Below, in pieces: positions 9,118 through 20,350 of a DNA stretch of 64,000 nucleotides (positions within the stretch are counted from its first letter, which is position 1; the number at the start of each line of letters is the position of its first letter). The stretch is from Prescottella defluvii (GTDB lineage: Bacteria > Actinomycetota > Actinomycetes > Mycobacteriales > Mycobacteriaceae): positions 62,001 to 126,000 of the forward strand of contig NZ_JPOC01000029.1 of assembly GCF_000738775.1 (NCBI RefSeq), given 5' to 3'. Made by a program: the position numbers and the translations under genes. The notes under the pieces are model-generated. The model had not been told where the DNA came from. It searched no databases and saw only the letters and a list, made by a program, of their open reading frames with translations.

Positions 9118-10143
9118 TCAGTCGCCCCGGCGCTTCCACAGGCCGGCCAGTCCGATCGCCGCGAGCGCGCCGGCGCCGGTGAACGCCAGCGCCTCCCTCA
9201 CGGTCGGGCCCGCCCGTAGTTGGACACGCGGGCGGATCACCGCGGAGTCCGGCGGCGGCACGAACGCGTTCTTCAGGTTGTCCCGCGCGGTCGCGGCCCA
9301 CGCGGTGGCGAACAGGATCAGGCGGGCGGTGAGGTTGCTGAACACGAGCAGACCCAGGATCGGTCCGAACGCCACTCCCGCCGGTCCCTGACTGACCGCG
9401 GCCAGATAGATCGCGCCGACCTGACGGAAGATCTCGAACACGATCGCGGCGGCGAGGGCCGCCCGGGCGGCGCTGCGCAGCGTCACCGGTTCGCGGGGCA
9501 GGCGCGCGATCACCCAGGTCAGCACCGCCCAGGTCGCGAGCAGGCCGACCACGAGCGACGCGATCCGCACCGCCACCCCGACACCGGTGATGTTCTCGGC
9601 ACCGAGCCATTCGACGAACCTGCCCGCGAGCGGCCCGTTGCTGAGGGCGGACAGTCCGAACGACACGAGCATCGTCAGGCCCAGGCCGAGGAGGGCCGCG
9701 AGATCCTTGATCTTGGTGACGAGGAAGTTCCCGGACTCGCGGGTGGTCTCCCACATCGCGGTCAGCGCATCGCGCAGGTTCGCCATCCAGCCGAGCCCCG
9801 CGTAGGCGGCGCCGAGCAGGCCGAGCACACCGACACCGGTACGGGCCGAGACCGCCGAGTCGATCAGGGAGTTGACGGTCTCCCCGAGCCCGCCCGGCAT
9901 GTTCTTGCTGACCTGCTCCTGGATGTCGATGATCCACTCGGGATTACCGGCCAGCACGAAACCGGCGACGGCGAACGCCACCATGAGGATCGGCACGATC
10001 GCGAGGATCGTGAAGTACGTGATCCCGGCGGCGTAGTAGTCGCCCTTCTGCTGCTGGTAGCGTCCGCCCGCGCGGACGAGGTGATCGAGCCACGGCCGCG
10101 CCGCTCGCTGCCTGTCGAGAAAGCTCGGCGCGCCGTCGGCCAT
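9118..10143 (-). CDS. YihY/YhjD-family inner-membrane protein
   Basis: A 341-residue membrane protein. After a basic N-terminus with QQQKGDYYAAGITYF, the family signature, come about six hydrophobic segments (for example residues 45-68, 110-128, 150-172, 190-215, 225-250, 260-285). A cytoplasmic tail and a final hydrophobic patch follow. YihY proteins were once annotated as RNase BN, which is wrong; their function is unknown, with possible lipid transport roles suggested for YhjD. trpS ends 7 bp upstream of its start, so the two are probably co-transcribed, as in mycobacteria. Confidence 0.88.
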   Translation of the reverse strand: MADGAPSFLDRQRAARPWLDHLVRAGGRYQQQKGDYYAAGITYFTILAIVPILMVAFAVAGFVLAGNPEWIIDIQEQVSKNMPGGLGETVNSLIDSAVSARTGVGVLGLLGAAYAGLGWMANLRDALTAMWETTRESGNFLVTKIKDLAALLGLGLTMLVSFGLSALSNGPLAGRFVEWLGAENITGVGVAVRIASLVVGLLATWAVLTWVIARLPREPVTLRSAARAALAAAIVFEIFRQVGAIYLAAVSQGPAGVAFGPILGLLVFSNLTARLILFATAWAATARDNLKNAFVPPPDSAVIRPRVQLRAGPTVREALAFTGAGALAAIGLAGLWKRRGD

Positions 10144-10150
10144 GTGTCGA

Positions 10151-11648
<1,498 letters not shown>

Positions 11649-11649
<1 letters not shown>

Positions 11650-12164
11650 CAGCGCATCCTCACGAACGTCTCGTAGTGGTCGGAGGTGTACCACGCGGAG
11701 CCGTCGTCGCCGGTGACGATGCGTTCGGCGTCGCGGCCCCGACCGTCACGCTTCCGGTTGACGTCCCACTCCTGGTAGCGGACCTTCCGGCCGCCGTCCG
11801 ACGTCGCGGGCAGCCGGCCCTCGTGGTTGCCGAACGTCCGCCCGCCCTGCGTGCCGGGCGAGTCTGCGGGCGGCCAGCCGCCGGCGTCGATCGCGGCCAG
11901 CGTGGTCCACACGTAGTCGGGGACGGCGCTGTTCTTCGCCACACTCGAGGTCGCACCGGGTTTGGGGGCGGTGGGCTTCGCGGTGGCGGCCTTGGGGGTC
12001 GTGGTCGTCGCGGAACTCGTCACCGACGTGACCGAGGTGACCGACGCCGCAGCCGGGGCCTGGTCGTCTCCCCCGCCCTGGGTTCCGACGAACACCGCCA
12101 CGGCGAGGCCCGCGAGGGCGACGAGCAGCGCGATGATCGGGTTCTTCGATCGGGGCGCGGCCAT
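11649..12164 (-). CDS. RNase Sa/barnase-superfamily guanyl-specific ribonuclease, membrane-anchored or secreted
   Basis: A 171-residue protein: one N-terminal hydrophobic segment (residues 9-28, an uncleaved anchor or signal), a Thr/Ser/Ala/Pro linker to ~80, then a compact microbial RNase domain. Catalytic residues align with RNase Sa from Streptomyces: Glu132 in YQEWDV, Arg148 in AERIVTG, His163 in SDHYETF. FGNHEGRLP matches the guanine-binding region. It overlaps xthA upstream and the barstar-like gene downstream, both by ATGA. The enzyme would cut RNA at G outside the membrane; whether it works in competition, defence or nutrient salvage is unknown. Confidence 0.85.
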
Positions 12165-12967
12165 CAGCGGAACTGGACCGTGACGGGCGCGTGGTCCGAC
12201 CAGCGCTCGGCGTACGTCGCGGCCCGCTCGACCCGCGCCTCCTTGGCCCGCTCGGCCAGGCCGGGCGTGGTGAGGTGGTAGTCGATGCGCCAGCCGGCGT
12301 CGGTGTCGAAGGCCTTGCCGCGGTACGACCACCACGAGTACGGGCCGTCGACGTCCGGGTGCAGGGTCCGCACGACGTCGACCCACGTGCCGTCGGCGAG
12401 GAGGCCGTCGACCCAGGCCCGCTCGCTCGGCAGGAATCCGGACTTCTTGACGTTGCCCTTCCAGTTCTTGATGTCCCGCTCGGTGTGGGCGATGTTCCAG
12501 TCGCCACACACCAGCACCTCGCGTCCCGTCGCTGCGGCCGCCGCGGCGCTGCGGCCGAGGTGCGTCGCGAACGACGCCATGAAGCGTTCCTTCTGCTCCT
12601 GCTTGGGCGTCTCGGCCTCGCCGGTCGGCAGGTACAGGCTGCCGACGGTCAGGGCGTCGAAGTCGGCCTCGATGTAGCGTCCGGCGTCGGCGAACTCGTC
12701 GTCACCGAACCCGATGCGCACGGCGTCCGCCGGACGTCGCGACAGCACCGCGACACCGTTGCGGCCCTTCGCGGACGGCTCGGCGGAGGCCAGGTGCCAA
12801 CCGGCGTCGAGCGCGGGCGCGAGCGCCTGGTGGAGCTGCTCGTCCGACGCGCGGGTCTCCTGCAGGCAGACGACATCCGCCTGCGAGCCCTCGATCCACT
12901 CGAGCAGGCCCTTCTTGACCGCCGCGCGGACGCCGTTGACATTGACCGTGGTGATGATGTGTGGCAC
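12164..12967 (-). CDS. xthA: Exodeoxyribonuclease III (AP endonuclease)
   Basis: A 267-residue Mg-dependent DNA-repair nuclease that cuts at abasic sites and trims 3' ends. Endonuclease/exonuclease/phosphatase motifs are present: TVNVNGVRAA at the start, LQETRA with the metal-binding Glu, GDWNIAHTERD, and the C-terminal catalytic SDHAPV. The start is a GTG at 12967, which places the conserved first strand at the N-terminus; the very long upstream frame is a shadow of the MFS gene. It overlaps the RNase gene by 1 bp in ATGA fashion. Confidence 0.95.
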   Translation of the reverse strand: MPHIITTVNVNGVRAAVKKGLLEWIEGSQADVVCLQETRASDEQLHQALAPALDAGWHLASAEPSAKGRNGVAVLSRRPADAVRIGFGDDEFADAGRYIEADFDALTVGSLYLPTGEAETPKQEQKERFMASFATHLGRSAAAAAATGREVLVCGDWNIAHTERDIKNWKGNVKKSGFLPSERAWVDGLLADGTWVDVVRTLHPDVDGPYSWWSYRGKAFDTDAGWRIDYHLTTPGLAERAKEARVERAATYAERWSDHAPVTVQFR

Positions 12968-12996
12968 GCGAAGAACCGTAGCCGAACGGGCCGACG

Positions 12997-14196
12997 CTAT
13001 CGCCGGGCCGTCACCACCGCGACGCCGAGGACCGCGATGCCCGACAGGGCGAGTACCGAGCCCACGAGGGCGGGAGCGGTGTAGCCGAATCCGGCGGCGA
13101 TGACGGCGCCGCCGATCCACGCGCCGAAGGCGTTCGCGATGTTGAGCGCGGAGTGGTTGAGGGCGGCGGCGAGGGTCTGAGCGTCGGCGGCGACGTCCAT
13201 CAGCCGGGTCTGGAGGCCGGGTACCAGTGCCGATCCGGCGGCGGCGACGAGGAACAGCACGATCATCGCGGTGTAGGGGTTGTGGGCGGCGACGGCGAAC
13301 GTCGCGAGCAGCACCACGAGCGCGCCCATCATGGCGAACAGCCCGCGGGTGAGGGCCCGGTCCGCGAGCCGGCCGCCGAGGATGTTCCCGGCGACCATGC
13401 CGAGCCCGTAGACCATCAGTGCGAGCGGCACCAGCGACATCGGCAGCCCGGCGACCTCCGTCATGGTGAAGCTGACGTACGTGTAGACGGCGAACATGCC
13501 GCCGAACCCGACCATGCCCACCACCAGGGTCAGCCACACCTGGCCGCGCCGCAGTGCGCCGAGTTCGGTGGCCGGGTTGCTGGCACGCAGCGCGTGCAGT
13601 GGCGGAACCCACACGGTGATCGCGGCGACGGTGACGGCGCCGATGACCGCGACGACCGCGAAGGCGGCGCGCCAGCCCAGCGCCTGGCCGATCCAGGTGG
13701 CGGCCGGCACTCCGACGACGTTGGCGACCGCGAGACCCGACATCACCATCGCCACCGACTTGGCGCGGTGGCCGCGTCCGGCGAGATGCGCCGCCACGAG
13801 GGACGCCACGCCGAAGTAGGCGCCGTGCGGCAGGCCCGCGACGAAACGGGCGACCAGCAGCCCGCCGTAGTCCGGGGCCACGATCGTCGCCGCGTTCCCG
13901 ACGGTGAACGCGACCATCAGGCCGATCAGCAGCGCCCGGCGGGGCAGCCGCGCGGTGAGCGCCGCGATCAGCGGTGCGCCCACCACGACGCCCAGTGCGT
14001 ACGCGGTGATGACATGACCGGCGGTGGACTCCGAGACGCCCACACCGCCCGCGATCTGCGGCAGCAGCCCCATCGCGACGAACTCGGTGGTGCCGATACC
14101 GAAGCCGCCCATCGCGAGCGCCAGCATCGCGCGGCGGCGCCCGGAGCGTGAGAGGGACGCGCCGGTGGGCGCCTGGGCGGGGGCAGAGATGGTCAA
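12997..14196 (-). CDS. MFS transporter, AraJ/YdhP-type drug or sugar efflux
   Basis: A 399-residue major facilitator superfamily protein with about 12 hydrophobic segments. The N-terminal half contains GFGIGTTEFVAMGLLP, the signature of the DHA1 arabinose/chloramphenicol-type exporters, and the loop-2/3 motif ALTARLPRRALL. The substrate is unknown. The start is a TTG at 14196, ten bases after AAAGG; no ATG or GTG fits the conserved N-terminus. It lies 29 bp upstream of xthA on the same strand. It is preceded by the icd terminator, so it probably has its own promoter. Confidence 0.85.
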   Translation of the reverse strand: MTISAPAQAPTGASLSRSGRRRAMLALAMGGFGIGTTEFVAMGLLPQIAGGVGVSESTAGHVITAYALGVVVGAPLIAALTARLPRRALLIGLMVAFTVGNAATIVAPDYGGLLVARFVAGLPHGAYFGVASLVAAHLAGRGHRAKSVAMVMSGLAVANVVGVPAATWIGQALGWRAAFAVVAVIGAVTVAAITVWVPPLHALRASNPATELGALRRGQVWLTLVVGMVGFGGMFAVYTYVSFTMTEVAGLPMSLVPLALMVYGLGMVAGNILGGRLADRALTRGLFAMMGALVVLLATFAVAAHNPYTAMIVLFLVAAAGSALVPGLQTRLMDVAADAQTLAAALNHSALNIANAFGAWIGGAVIAAGFGYTAPALVGSVLALSGIAVLGVAVVTARR

Positions 14197-14260
14197 GAAG
14201 ACGTTGCCTTTCGGGGGGCACGGTGGAGACGGCAGACGTTCGACGGTACCGACCGAAAGA

Positions 14261-14295
14261 AAACGGGACGTTCCCACGAGGGGAACGTCCCGTTT
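14261..14295 (-). terminator. Intrinsic terminator of icd
   Basis: A perfect 15-bp stem, AAACGGGACGTTCCC paired with 14281-14295, around a 5-base loop. Read leftward it is followed by TTTTCTTTC, a good U-tract. It sits 20 bp beyond the icd stop codon. Confidence 0.9.
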
Positions 14296-14315
14296 CAGCT
14301 GAAGTCAGCGGCGCA

Positions 14316-15539
14316 TCAGCGTGACGCGCGAGCCTTCTGCAGGTTCTCGTCCAGCGTGGAGAGGAACTCCTCGGTGGTCTGCCAACCCTGGTCGGGTCCG
14401 ATCAGCAGAGCGAGGTCCTTGGTCATCTGGCCGTTCTCGACGGTCTTGATGACGACGTCCTCGAGCTGCTGCGCGAAGTCGATGACCTCGGGGGTGTTGT
14501 CCAGCTTGCCGCGGTGCTCGAGACCCCGGGTCCACGCGAAGATGGACGCGATCGGGTTCGTCGAGGTGGGCTTGCCCTGCTGGTGCTGACGGTAGTGGCG
14601 CGTGACGGTGCCGTGTGCGGCCTCCGCCTCGACCGTGCGGCCGTCCGGGGTCATCAGCACGGAGGTCATCAGACCCAGCGAGCCGTAGCCCTGTGCGACG
14701 GTGTCGGACTGGACGTCGCCGTCGTAGTTCTTGCAGGCCCAGACGTAGCCACCCTCCCACTTGAGCGAGGAAGCGACCATGTCGTCGATGAGGCGGTGCT
14801 CGTAGGTGAGACCGGCAGCGTCGAACTCAGCCTTGAACTCGGTCTCGTAGATGTTCTGGAACTCGTCCTTGAACATGCCGTCGTAGGCCTTGAGGATGGT
14901 GTTCTTCGTGGAGAGGTACACCGGGTAGTTCTGCTGCAGGCCGTACGCGAGCGAGGCACGGGCGAAGTCCTGGATGGACTTCTTGTAGTTGTACATACCC
15001 ATGACGACGCCGCCGTCCTCGGGAATGCGGCACACCTCGTGCTGGATCGGCTCGGAGCCGTCCTCGGGGGTGTACGTGATGGTGACGGTGCCGGCGCCGG
15101 GGACCTTGAAGTCGGTGGCGCGGTACTGGTCACCGAACGCGTGACGTCCGACGATGACCGGCTTGGTCCAACCGGGGACCAGACGCGGGACGTTGGAGAT
15201 CAGGATCGGCGCACGGAAGATCGTTCCGCCCAGGATGTTACGGATGGTGCCGTTCGGGGAACGCCACATCTTCTTCAGGCCGAATTCCGTGACCCGGTCC
15301 TCGTCCGGCGTGATCGTCGCGCACTTGACGCCGACGCCGTGCTTCTTGATGGCTTCGGCTGCGTCGATCGTCACCTGGTCGTCGGTCGCATCGCGATGCT
15401 CGATCCCCAGGTCGTAGTACTCCAGGTCGACATCCAGGTAGGGATGGACCAGCTTGTCTTTGATGAACTGCCAGATGATGCGAGTCATCTCGTCGCCGTC
15501 GAGTTCGACGACCTTACCTTCGACCTTGATCTTGGACAT
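14316..15539 (-). CDS. icd: NADP-dependent isocitrate dehydrogenase
   Basis: A 407-residue TCA-cycle enzyme that converts isocitrate to 2-oxoglutarate and CO2, yielding NADPH. It is the eukaryote-like homodimeric type: [10 protein letters not shown] near the N-terminus, the substrate-binding [12 protein letters not shown], the catalytic Tyr region [10 protein letters not shown], the metal Asp loop [19 protein letters not shown], and the coenzyme loop [12 protein letters not shown]. The ATG at 15539 follows a GGGGGC-rich leader. It matches mycobacterial icd1 and ends in a strong hairpin. Confidence 0.97.
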   Translation of the reverse strand: MSKIKVEGKVVELDGDEMTRIIWQFIKDKLVHPYLDVDLEYYDLGIEHRDATDDQVTIDAAEAIKKHGVGVKCATITPDEDRVTEFGLKKMWRSPNGTIRNILGGTIFRAPILISNVPRLVPGWTKPVIVGRHAFGDQYRATDFKVPGAGTVTITYTPEDGSEPIQHEVCRIPEDGGVVMGMYNYKKSIQDFARASLAYGLQQNYPVYLSTKNTILKAYDGMFKDEFQNIYETEFKAEFDAAGLTYEHRLIDDMVASSLKWEGGYVWACKNYDGDVQSDTVAQGYGSLGLMTSVLMTPDGRTVEAEAAHGTVTRHYRQHQQGKPTSTNPIASIFAWTRGLEHRGKLDNTPEVIDFAQQLEDVVIKTVENGQMTKDLALLIGPDQGWQTTEEFLSTLDENLQKARASR

Positions 15540-15728
15540 GGGGGCTTCGCGTCCTCCTAGGAAGTTTTCCCTGGTTCCACGTGAACGGACCACTTTGTGG
15601 GCGGGTCCGCCAACGGTTCAATTATCAAACGTATACGGTCCGAATCTCCCGCGTAGGGGCCGACCCAAACATGACGAGCGTACTGCTATTCGCACGGACC
15701 GCAACCACCGGGCCGGGAGCCGCACACC

Positions 15729-17120
15729 CTACTGCCGGGTAACTTTTCCCGCCTCGACGTCGGCGGACTTCGCCGCGACCCATCGCCGGTAGGCCAGGGT
15801 GAGCATGCCCAGCCACACCCCGCCGACCACGAGGGCCAGCCTGGTATCGGCGTCGAAAGCCAGCACGACGACCACGAAGAGCAGGAACGCGATGGCCACC
15901 AACTGCCCGTACGGCCAGAACGGCACCGGGAACTTCAGCGCCGCGGTCTCCTCCGGCGTCATCTGCTTCCGCGAGCGGTACTGCGCAAACAGGATCATCA
16001 ACCAGACGAAGATGGTGGCGAAGGTCGCAATCGACGCGATGACGAGGAACACCCGATCCGGGATCAGGTAGTTGAGCAACACCCCGACCAGCAGCGTCGC
16101 GATCATGATGACCACCGTCATCCACGGGACCCCGTTGCGGGACACCTGACGCATCACCGCGGGCGCCTGACCGCGCTGCGCCATGCCGTACATCATCCGG
16201 CCGGCGCCGAAGATGTCACTGTTGATCGCCGACAGCGCCGCGGTGATCACCACGACGTTCAGCACCGCGGCGGCCCCACCGATGCCGAGACTCTGGAAGA
16301 TCTCGACGAACGGGCTGCCCTCCGACCCGATCTCCGGCCACGGGGTGATCGCCATGATCACTGCCAGGGTCAGCACGTAGAACAGGATGATCCGGACGGG
16401 CACGGTGTTGATCGCCCGGGGCACCGTCCGTTCCGGGTCCTCCGCCTCGCCCGCCGTGACGCCGATGATCTCCGTGCCGCCGAAGGCGAACATCACGATC
16501 GCGAAGCAACCGATGAACCCGCCGAACCCGGTGGCGAAGAACCCGCCGTTGTCCCACAGGTTCGACACGCCCTCGCTGGTGTCGTGGAGCCCGAAGCCGA
16601 ACACCAGGACCGCGATACCGCCGGCGATCATCGCCACGATCGCGACGACCTTGACGATCGTGAACCAGAACTCCACCTCGCCGAAGACCTTGACGCTGAG
16701 CAGGTTGATCGCCCCGATGAAGAAGACCGCCGCCAGCACCCAGATCCACCGCGGCACGTCGGGAAACCAGAAGCCCATGTAGACGCCGAGGGCGGTCACG
16801 TCGGCCAGGCAGACGACGATCATCTCGAAGGTGTAGGTCCAGCCCGTCACGAAGCCGGCGAGCGGTCCCAGGTGCTTGCCGGCGTATTCGCCGAACGAAC
16901 CCGACACCGGGTTGCTCACCGCCATCTCGCCCAGCGCGCGGAGCACGATGTAGATCGCCGCGCCGCCGATGAGGTACGCCAACAGCACGGACGGTCCCGC
17001 CCGGTGGATGGCCTCCGAGGAGCCGTAGAACAGCCCGGTCCCGATCGCGGACCCGAGTGCGATGAAGCGGATGTGGCGCGCTGTGAGGCCGCGGGTCAGT
17101 GCCGCGGCGGTGTCTTTCAC
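15729..17120 (-). CDS. APC-family amino acid permease
   Basis: A 463-residue transporter with twelve hydrophobic segments. The first helix carries the substrate-binding unwound region [16 protein letters not shown] and the signature [16 protein letters not shown], both typical of the AAT group (ProY/AnsP/GabP relatives) that import neutral or aromatic amino acids by proton symport. A GTG at 17120 was chosen; AGAGAG lies 7 bases upstream, and the longer frame to 17504 runs through the divergent riboswitch region. It is divergent from metY, but I see no evidence that its substrate is methionine. Confidence 0.9.
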   Translation of the reverse strand: MKDTAAALTRGLTARHIRFIALGSAIGTGLFYGSSEAIHRAGPSVLLAYLIGGAAIYIVLRALGEMAVSNPVSGSFGEYAGKHLGPLAGFVTGWTYTFEMIVVCLADVTALGVYMGFWFPDVPRWIWVLAAVFFIGAINLLSVKVFGEVEFWFTIVKVVAIVAMIAGGIAVLVFGFGLHDTSEGVSNLWDNGGFFATGFGGFIGCFAIVMFAFGGTEIIGVTAGEAEDPERTVPRAINTVPVRIILFYVLTLAVIMAITPWPEIGSEGSPFVEIFQSLGIGGAAAVLNVVVITAALSAINSDIFGAGRMMYGMAQRGQAPAVMRQVSRNGVPWMTVVIMIATLLVGVLLNYLIPDRVFLVIASIATFATIFVWLMILFAQYRSRKQMTPEETAALKFPVPFWPYGQLVAIAFLLFVVVVLAFDADTRLALVVGGVWLGMLTLAYRRWVAAKSADVEAGKVTRQ

Positions 17121-17323
17121 AATCGAACTCTCTGGAATCTGGGGGTAACGGCTGGGCGCAGCGTCGACCGAAAGACTACGTCTGTGGGCCGCGTCACCGG
17201 TCGTGCGATATGTCCGGCCCCGAATCCACGCCGATGTCGGGAGGAACTCGTCACATTCCCCCCGGCCCGTTTCTCCCCGCCCTCCTTCCAACTGCGCGGT
17301 CGATACCGCTACTATCGGCGGCA

Positions 17324-17454
17324 GGTCATGAGTGCCAGCGTCAAGCCCCGGCTCGCTGGTCGGCAACCCTCCATCCGCGGTGGGGTGCCCCGGGTGATGA
17401 CCAGGTTTCCCGGCGAGAGCCGGGTGACAAGCGCGGGTCCGCTGGGACGGACCC
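17324..17454 (+). ncRNA. SAM-IV riboswitch
   Basis: The leader contains the SAM-I/IV core: GGTCATGAGTGCCAGCG, CAAGCCCCGGC, CGGCAACCCTCC, then GCGGTGGGGTGCCCCGGGTGA and GACCAGG, in consensus order. The following hairpin (17435-17454, GGGTCCG/CGGACCC) fits the 3' helix of the actinobacterial SAM-IV class. It lies about 125 bp upstream of metY, the expected context: SAM binding should lower expression of methionine synthesis genes. A Cys-rich leader ORF and a second hairpin follow before metY. Confidence 0.9.
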
Positions 17455-17487
17455 ACTGACAGGGCCATGCCCCACCGGAGGTTTCTC

Positions 17488-17508
17488 ATGTGTTGTTGTC
17501 GCACTTAG
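17488..17508 (+). CDS. Poly-cysteine leader peptide (Met-Cys-Cys-Cys-Arg-Thr)
   Basis: A six-codon ORF, ATG TGT TGT TGT CGC ACT then TAG, preceded by a textbook Shine-Dalgarno GGAGG at 17477-17481 with six-base spacing. Three consecutive Cys codons and this placement, between the SAM-IV aptamer and metY, are what a cysteine-responsive attenuator would have. Similar poly-Cys upstream ORFs ahead of sulfur genes are known in mycobacteria. When charged tRNA-Cys is scarce the ribosome should stall here and change folding downstream. The function is inferred. Confidence 0.75.
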   Translation: MCCCRT

Positions 17509-17520
17509 CTCAGTCATTCC

Positions 17521-17542
17521 GGCGCGCGGACGCCGCCGCGCC
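17521..17542 (+). promoter_or_regulatory. GC hairpin between leader ORF and metY, candidate attenuator
   Basis: Stem GGCGCG (17521-17526) with CGCGCC (17537-17542) starts 12 bases after the leader-ORF stop and ends 36 bases before the metY ATG. There is no U-run, so if it acts it may do so by hiding translation signals or through Rho. Confidence 0.4.
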
Positions 17543-17578
17543 GTCTCATCACCTCCCGAAACCTGGAGTAGACGACTC

Positions 17579-18892
17579 ATGACCGACATCACCGACGCCG
17601 CCACCGATCCGACGGCCGACTGGAGCTTCGAGACCAAGCAGGTCCATGCCGGCCAGTCGCCCGACGGCACCACCAATGCGCGCGCGTTGCCGATCTACCA
17701 GACCACCTCGTACACGTTCAACAACACCGATCACGCCGCCGCGCTGTTCGGGTTGGCCGAGCCGGGCAACATCTACACCCGCATCATGAACCCGACGCAG
17801 GACGCCGTCGAGCAGCGGATCGCCGCGCTCGAGGGTGGCGTCGCGGCGCTGCTGCTGTCGTCCGGCCAGGCCGCCGAGACGTTCGCGATCCTCAACCTCG
17901 CCGAGGCCGGGGATCACATCGTGTCGAGCCCGCGCCTGTACGGCGGCACGTACAACCTGTTCCACTACTCGCTGCGCAAGCTGGGCATCGAGGTCTCGTT
18001 CGTCGAGGATCCCGACGACATCGAGCAGTGGCGTGCCGCGATCCGCCCGAACACGAAGGCGTTCTACGGCGAGTCGATCTCCAACCCGCGCAACGACATC
18101 CTCGACATCCCGGGGATCTCGAAGGTCGCGCACGAGAACGGCATCCCGCTGATCGTCGACAACACGGTCGCGTCCCCGTACCTGATCCGTCCGTTCGAGC
18201 ACGGCGCCGACATCGTCGTCCACTCGGCCACCAAGTACCTCGGCGGCCACGGCACCGCGGTCGCCGGTGTCATCGTCGACAGTGGCAAGTTCGACTGGAC
18301 GCAGGGCCGCCACACCAACTTCACCACCGCCGACCCGAGCTACCACGGCGTCGTCTACGCCGATCTGGGCGCTCCGGCGTTCGCACTCAAGGCGCGGGTG
18401 CAGTTGCTGCGCGACCTGGGGTCGGCCATCTCGCCGTTCAACGCCTTCCTCATCGCGCAGGGCATCGAGACCTTGAGCCTGCGGATGGAGCGCCACGTCG
18501 CGAACGCGAAGGCCGTCGCCGAGTACCTCGAGGCCCGTCCGGAGGTCGCCTCGGTGGCGTACGCCGGGCTGCCGTCGTCGCCGTGGCACGAGCGTTCCAA
18601 GACGATCGCCCCGCGCGGCGCCGGCGCGATCGTCGCATTCGAACTGGCCGGCGGCGTCGACGCGGGCAAGAAGTTCGTCAATGCCCTGTCGCTGCACAGC
18701 CATGTCGCCAACATCGGTGACGTGCGCTCGCTGGTGATCCACCCGGCCTCCACCACGCACTCGCAGCTGAGCCCGGCGCAGCAGCTCGCGTCCGGCGTCA
18801 CCCCCGGCCTGGTCCGTCTCGCTGTCGGCATCGAAGGCATCGACGACATCCTCGCCGACCTCGATGCCGGGTTCGCGGCGGCCGCGTCTTGA
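17579..18892 (+). CDS. metY: O-acetylhomoserine sulfhydrylase
   Basis: A 437-residue PLP enzyme that makes homocysteine from O-acetylhomoserine and sulfide, feeding methionine synthesis directly with inorganic sulfur. The Cys/Met-metabolism fold is clear: [13 protein letters not shown] at the N-terminus, the N-x-Y-T-R-x-x-N-P-T motif in [21 protein letters not shown], and the PLP lysine in [12 protein letters not shown]. The ATG at 17579 has CTGGAG ten bases upstream. Its last codons overlap the TTG start of metX (TTGA), so the two consecutive steps are translated together under the riboswitch and leader ORF. Confidence 0.96.
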   Translation: MTDITDAATDPTADWSFETKQVHAGQSPDGTTNARALPIYQTTSYTFNNTDHAAALFGLAEPGNIYTRIMNPTQDAVEQRIAALEGGVAALLLSSGQAAETFAILNLAEAGDHIVSSPRLYGGTYNLFHYSLRKLGIEVSFVEDPDDIEQWRAAIRPNTKAFYGESISNPRNDILDIPGISKVAHENGIPLIVDNTVASPYLIRPFEHGADIVVHSATKYLGGHGTAVAGVIVDSGKFDWTQGRHTNFTTADPSYHGVVYADLGAPAFALKARVQLLRDLGSAISPFNAFLIAQGIETLSLRMERHVANAKAVAEYLEARPEVASVAYAGLPSSPWHERSKTIAPRGAGAIVAFELAGGVDAGKKFVNALSLHSHVANIGDVRSLVIHPASTTHSQLSPAQQLASGVTPGLVRLAVGIEGIDDILADLDAGFAAAAS

Positions 18893-20028
18893 CCGTCAGC
18901 TCCGTTCGCAACGCCCGTCCGGCCGGATTCCCTCCGCCGGACGGGCGGTTGGGCAATGTCCACATCGGCTCGATCGAACTCGAGAGCGGTGCGGTGCTGC
19001 CCGACGTCACGCTGACCGTCCAGCGGTGGGGGGAACTGGCCCCCAACCGCGACAACGTGATCCTGGTCGAGCACGCGCTGACCGGCGATTCGCACGTCAC
19101 CGGGTCGGCGGACGACGAACACCCCTCCCCCGGCTGGTGGGACGGAATGATCGGCCCCGGTTCGCCGGTCGACACCGACGAGTGGTGTGTGATCGCCACC
19201 AACGTGCTCGGCGGCTGCCGCGGCACCACCGGTCCCGGTTCGCTCGCGGCCGACGGCGCGCCGTGGGGTTCACGGTTCCCCTCCATCTCCATCCGCGATC
19301 AGGTGACCGCGGAGGTCGCGCTCGCGGACCTGCTCGGCATCGAGCGCCTGGCATCCGTCGTCGGCGGGTCGATGGGTGGCATGCGCGCACTCGAATGGGT
19401 TGTCGGGTATCCCGACCGGGTCGATTCGGCGTTGGTCCTCGCGGTGGGCGCGCGGGCGACCGCCGACCAGATCGGTACCCAGACCACCCAGATCGCGGCC
19501 ATCGAAGCGGACCCCGACTGGCAGGGCGGGAACTACCACGGCACCGGGCGTGTGCCGACGACCGGTCTGCGGCTGGCCCGCCGGATCGCACACCTGACGT
19601 ACCGCACCGAAAGCGAACTGGATTCGCGTTTCGCGAACGACAGCCAGGGTGACGAGAACCCTTGGAACGGTGGACGTTACGCCGTTCAGAGCTATCTCGA
19701 ACACCAGGCCGACAAGCTGGTCGCCCGGTTCGACCCGAGCACCTACGTGCTGCTGACCGAGGCCATGAACCGGCACGACATCGGGCGCGGACGCGGCGGT
19801 GTCGCCGCGGCACTCGCGTCGACGGATGTCCCGGTGATCGTCGGCGGCGTCGACTCGGATCGGCTGTACCCGCTGCGGTTGCAGCAGGAACTCGCCGACG
19901 GCCTGCCCGGCAGCGACCGCCTGCGGGTCCTCGAGTCGAAGGACGGCCACGACGGCTTCCTCACCGAGGCCGACGCGGTGGCCGAATTGCTGAAGGAGAC
20001 GATGGAGTTGGCGCGCGCCGCGCGCTGA
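18889..20028 (+). CDS. metX: Homoserine O-acetyltransferase
   Basis: A 379-residue alpha/beta-hydrolase-fold enzyme that acetylates homoserine from acetyl-CoA, giving the substrate for MetY. The nucleophile Ser lies in [14 protein letters not shown]; the Asp-His pair is supplied near [10 protein letters not shown] and [23 protein letters not shown] and GGCRGTTGP mark the family. The start is a TTG overlapping the metY stop. Length matches mycobacterial MetA/MetX. An inverted repeat at 20051-20086 follows. Confidence 0.96.
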   Translation: MTVSSVRNARPAGFPPPDGRLGNVHIGSIELESGAVLPDVTLTVQRWGELAPNRDNVILVEHALTGDSHVTGSADDEHPSPGWWDGMIGPGSPVDTDEWCVIATNVLGGCRGTTGPGSLAADGAPWGSRFPSISIRDQVTAEVALADLLGIERLASVVGGSMGGMRALEWVVGYPDRVDSALVLAVGARATADQIGTQTTQIAAIEADPDWQGGNYHGTGRVPTTGLRLARRIAHLTYRTESELDSRFANDSQGDENPWNGGRYAVQSYLEHQADKLVARFDPSTYVLLTEAMNRHDIGRGRGGVAAALASTDVPVIVGGVDSDRLYPLRLQQELADGLPGSDRLRVLESKDGHDGFLTEADAVAELLKETMELARAAR

Positions 20029-20050
20029 TCCCACGTAGACGGGTACCGGT

Positions 20051-20086
20051 GATCCGCTCGGCGGGTCAGTCGGTACCGAGCGGATC
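20051..20086. terminator. Inverted repeat between convergent metX and DUF3017 genes
   Basis: Perfect 11-bp arms GATCCGCTCGG and CCGAGCGGATC enclose 14 bases. It overlaps the last codons of the leftward gene. No T-run on either side, so it would be a weak or Rho-assisted bidirectional terminator. Confidence 0.45.
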
Positions 20087-20341
20087 GATCGAGACCGCCA
20101 GCGCGAGGATGGCGACGCCGACGACCGTCATGGCCGCGACGTCGAACCCCTTGCCCCGCACTTCGAGCAACCCCACCCGATCGGGTGAGAGAACTCCACG
20201 CAGGAATGCCGCGAGCAGCATGGCGCCCCCGAGGACGAAGGCGCCTCGCCGCCAGCGGTCGGCGAGGACCAACACCAATGCGGCCGCCACCACGAGGAGG
20301 ACGGCCAGCATCGGTAGGTTCCGTCGCACGAACTGCGCCAC
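20066..20341 (-). CDS. DUF3017-domain small membrane protein
   Basis: A 91-residue protein with three hydrophobic stretches (residues 9-27, 32-46, 67-85) and a loop FLRGVLSPDRVGLLEVRGKGFDV, which is characteristic of DUF3017. It follows folD on the same strand after 9 bp, the usual actinobacterial arrangement (Rv3355c-Rv3356c from memory). Function unknown; no catalytic residues are evident. It is probably an inner-membrane protein. Confidence 0.85.
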   Translation of the reverse strand: MAQFVRRNLPMLAVLLVVAAALVLVLADRWRRGAFVLGGAMLLAAFLRGVLSPDRVGLLEVRGKGFDVAAMTVVGVAILALAVSIDPLGTD

Positions 20342-20350
20342 CGGGCGAAC

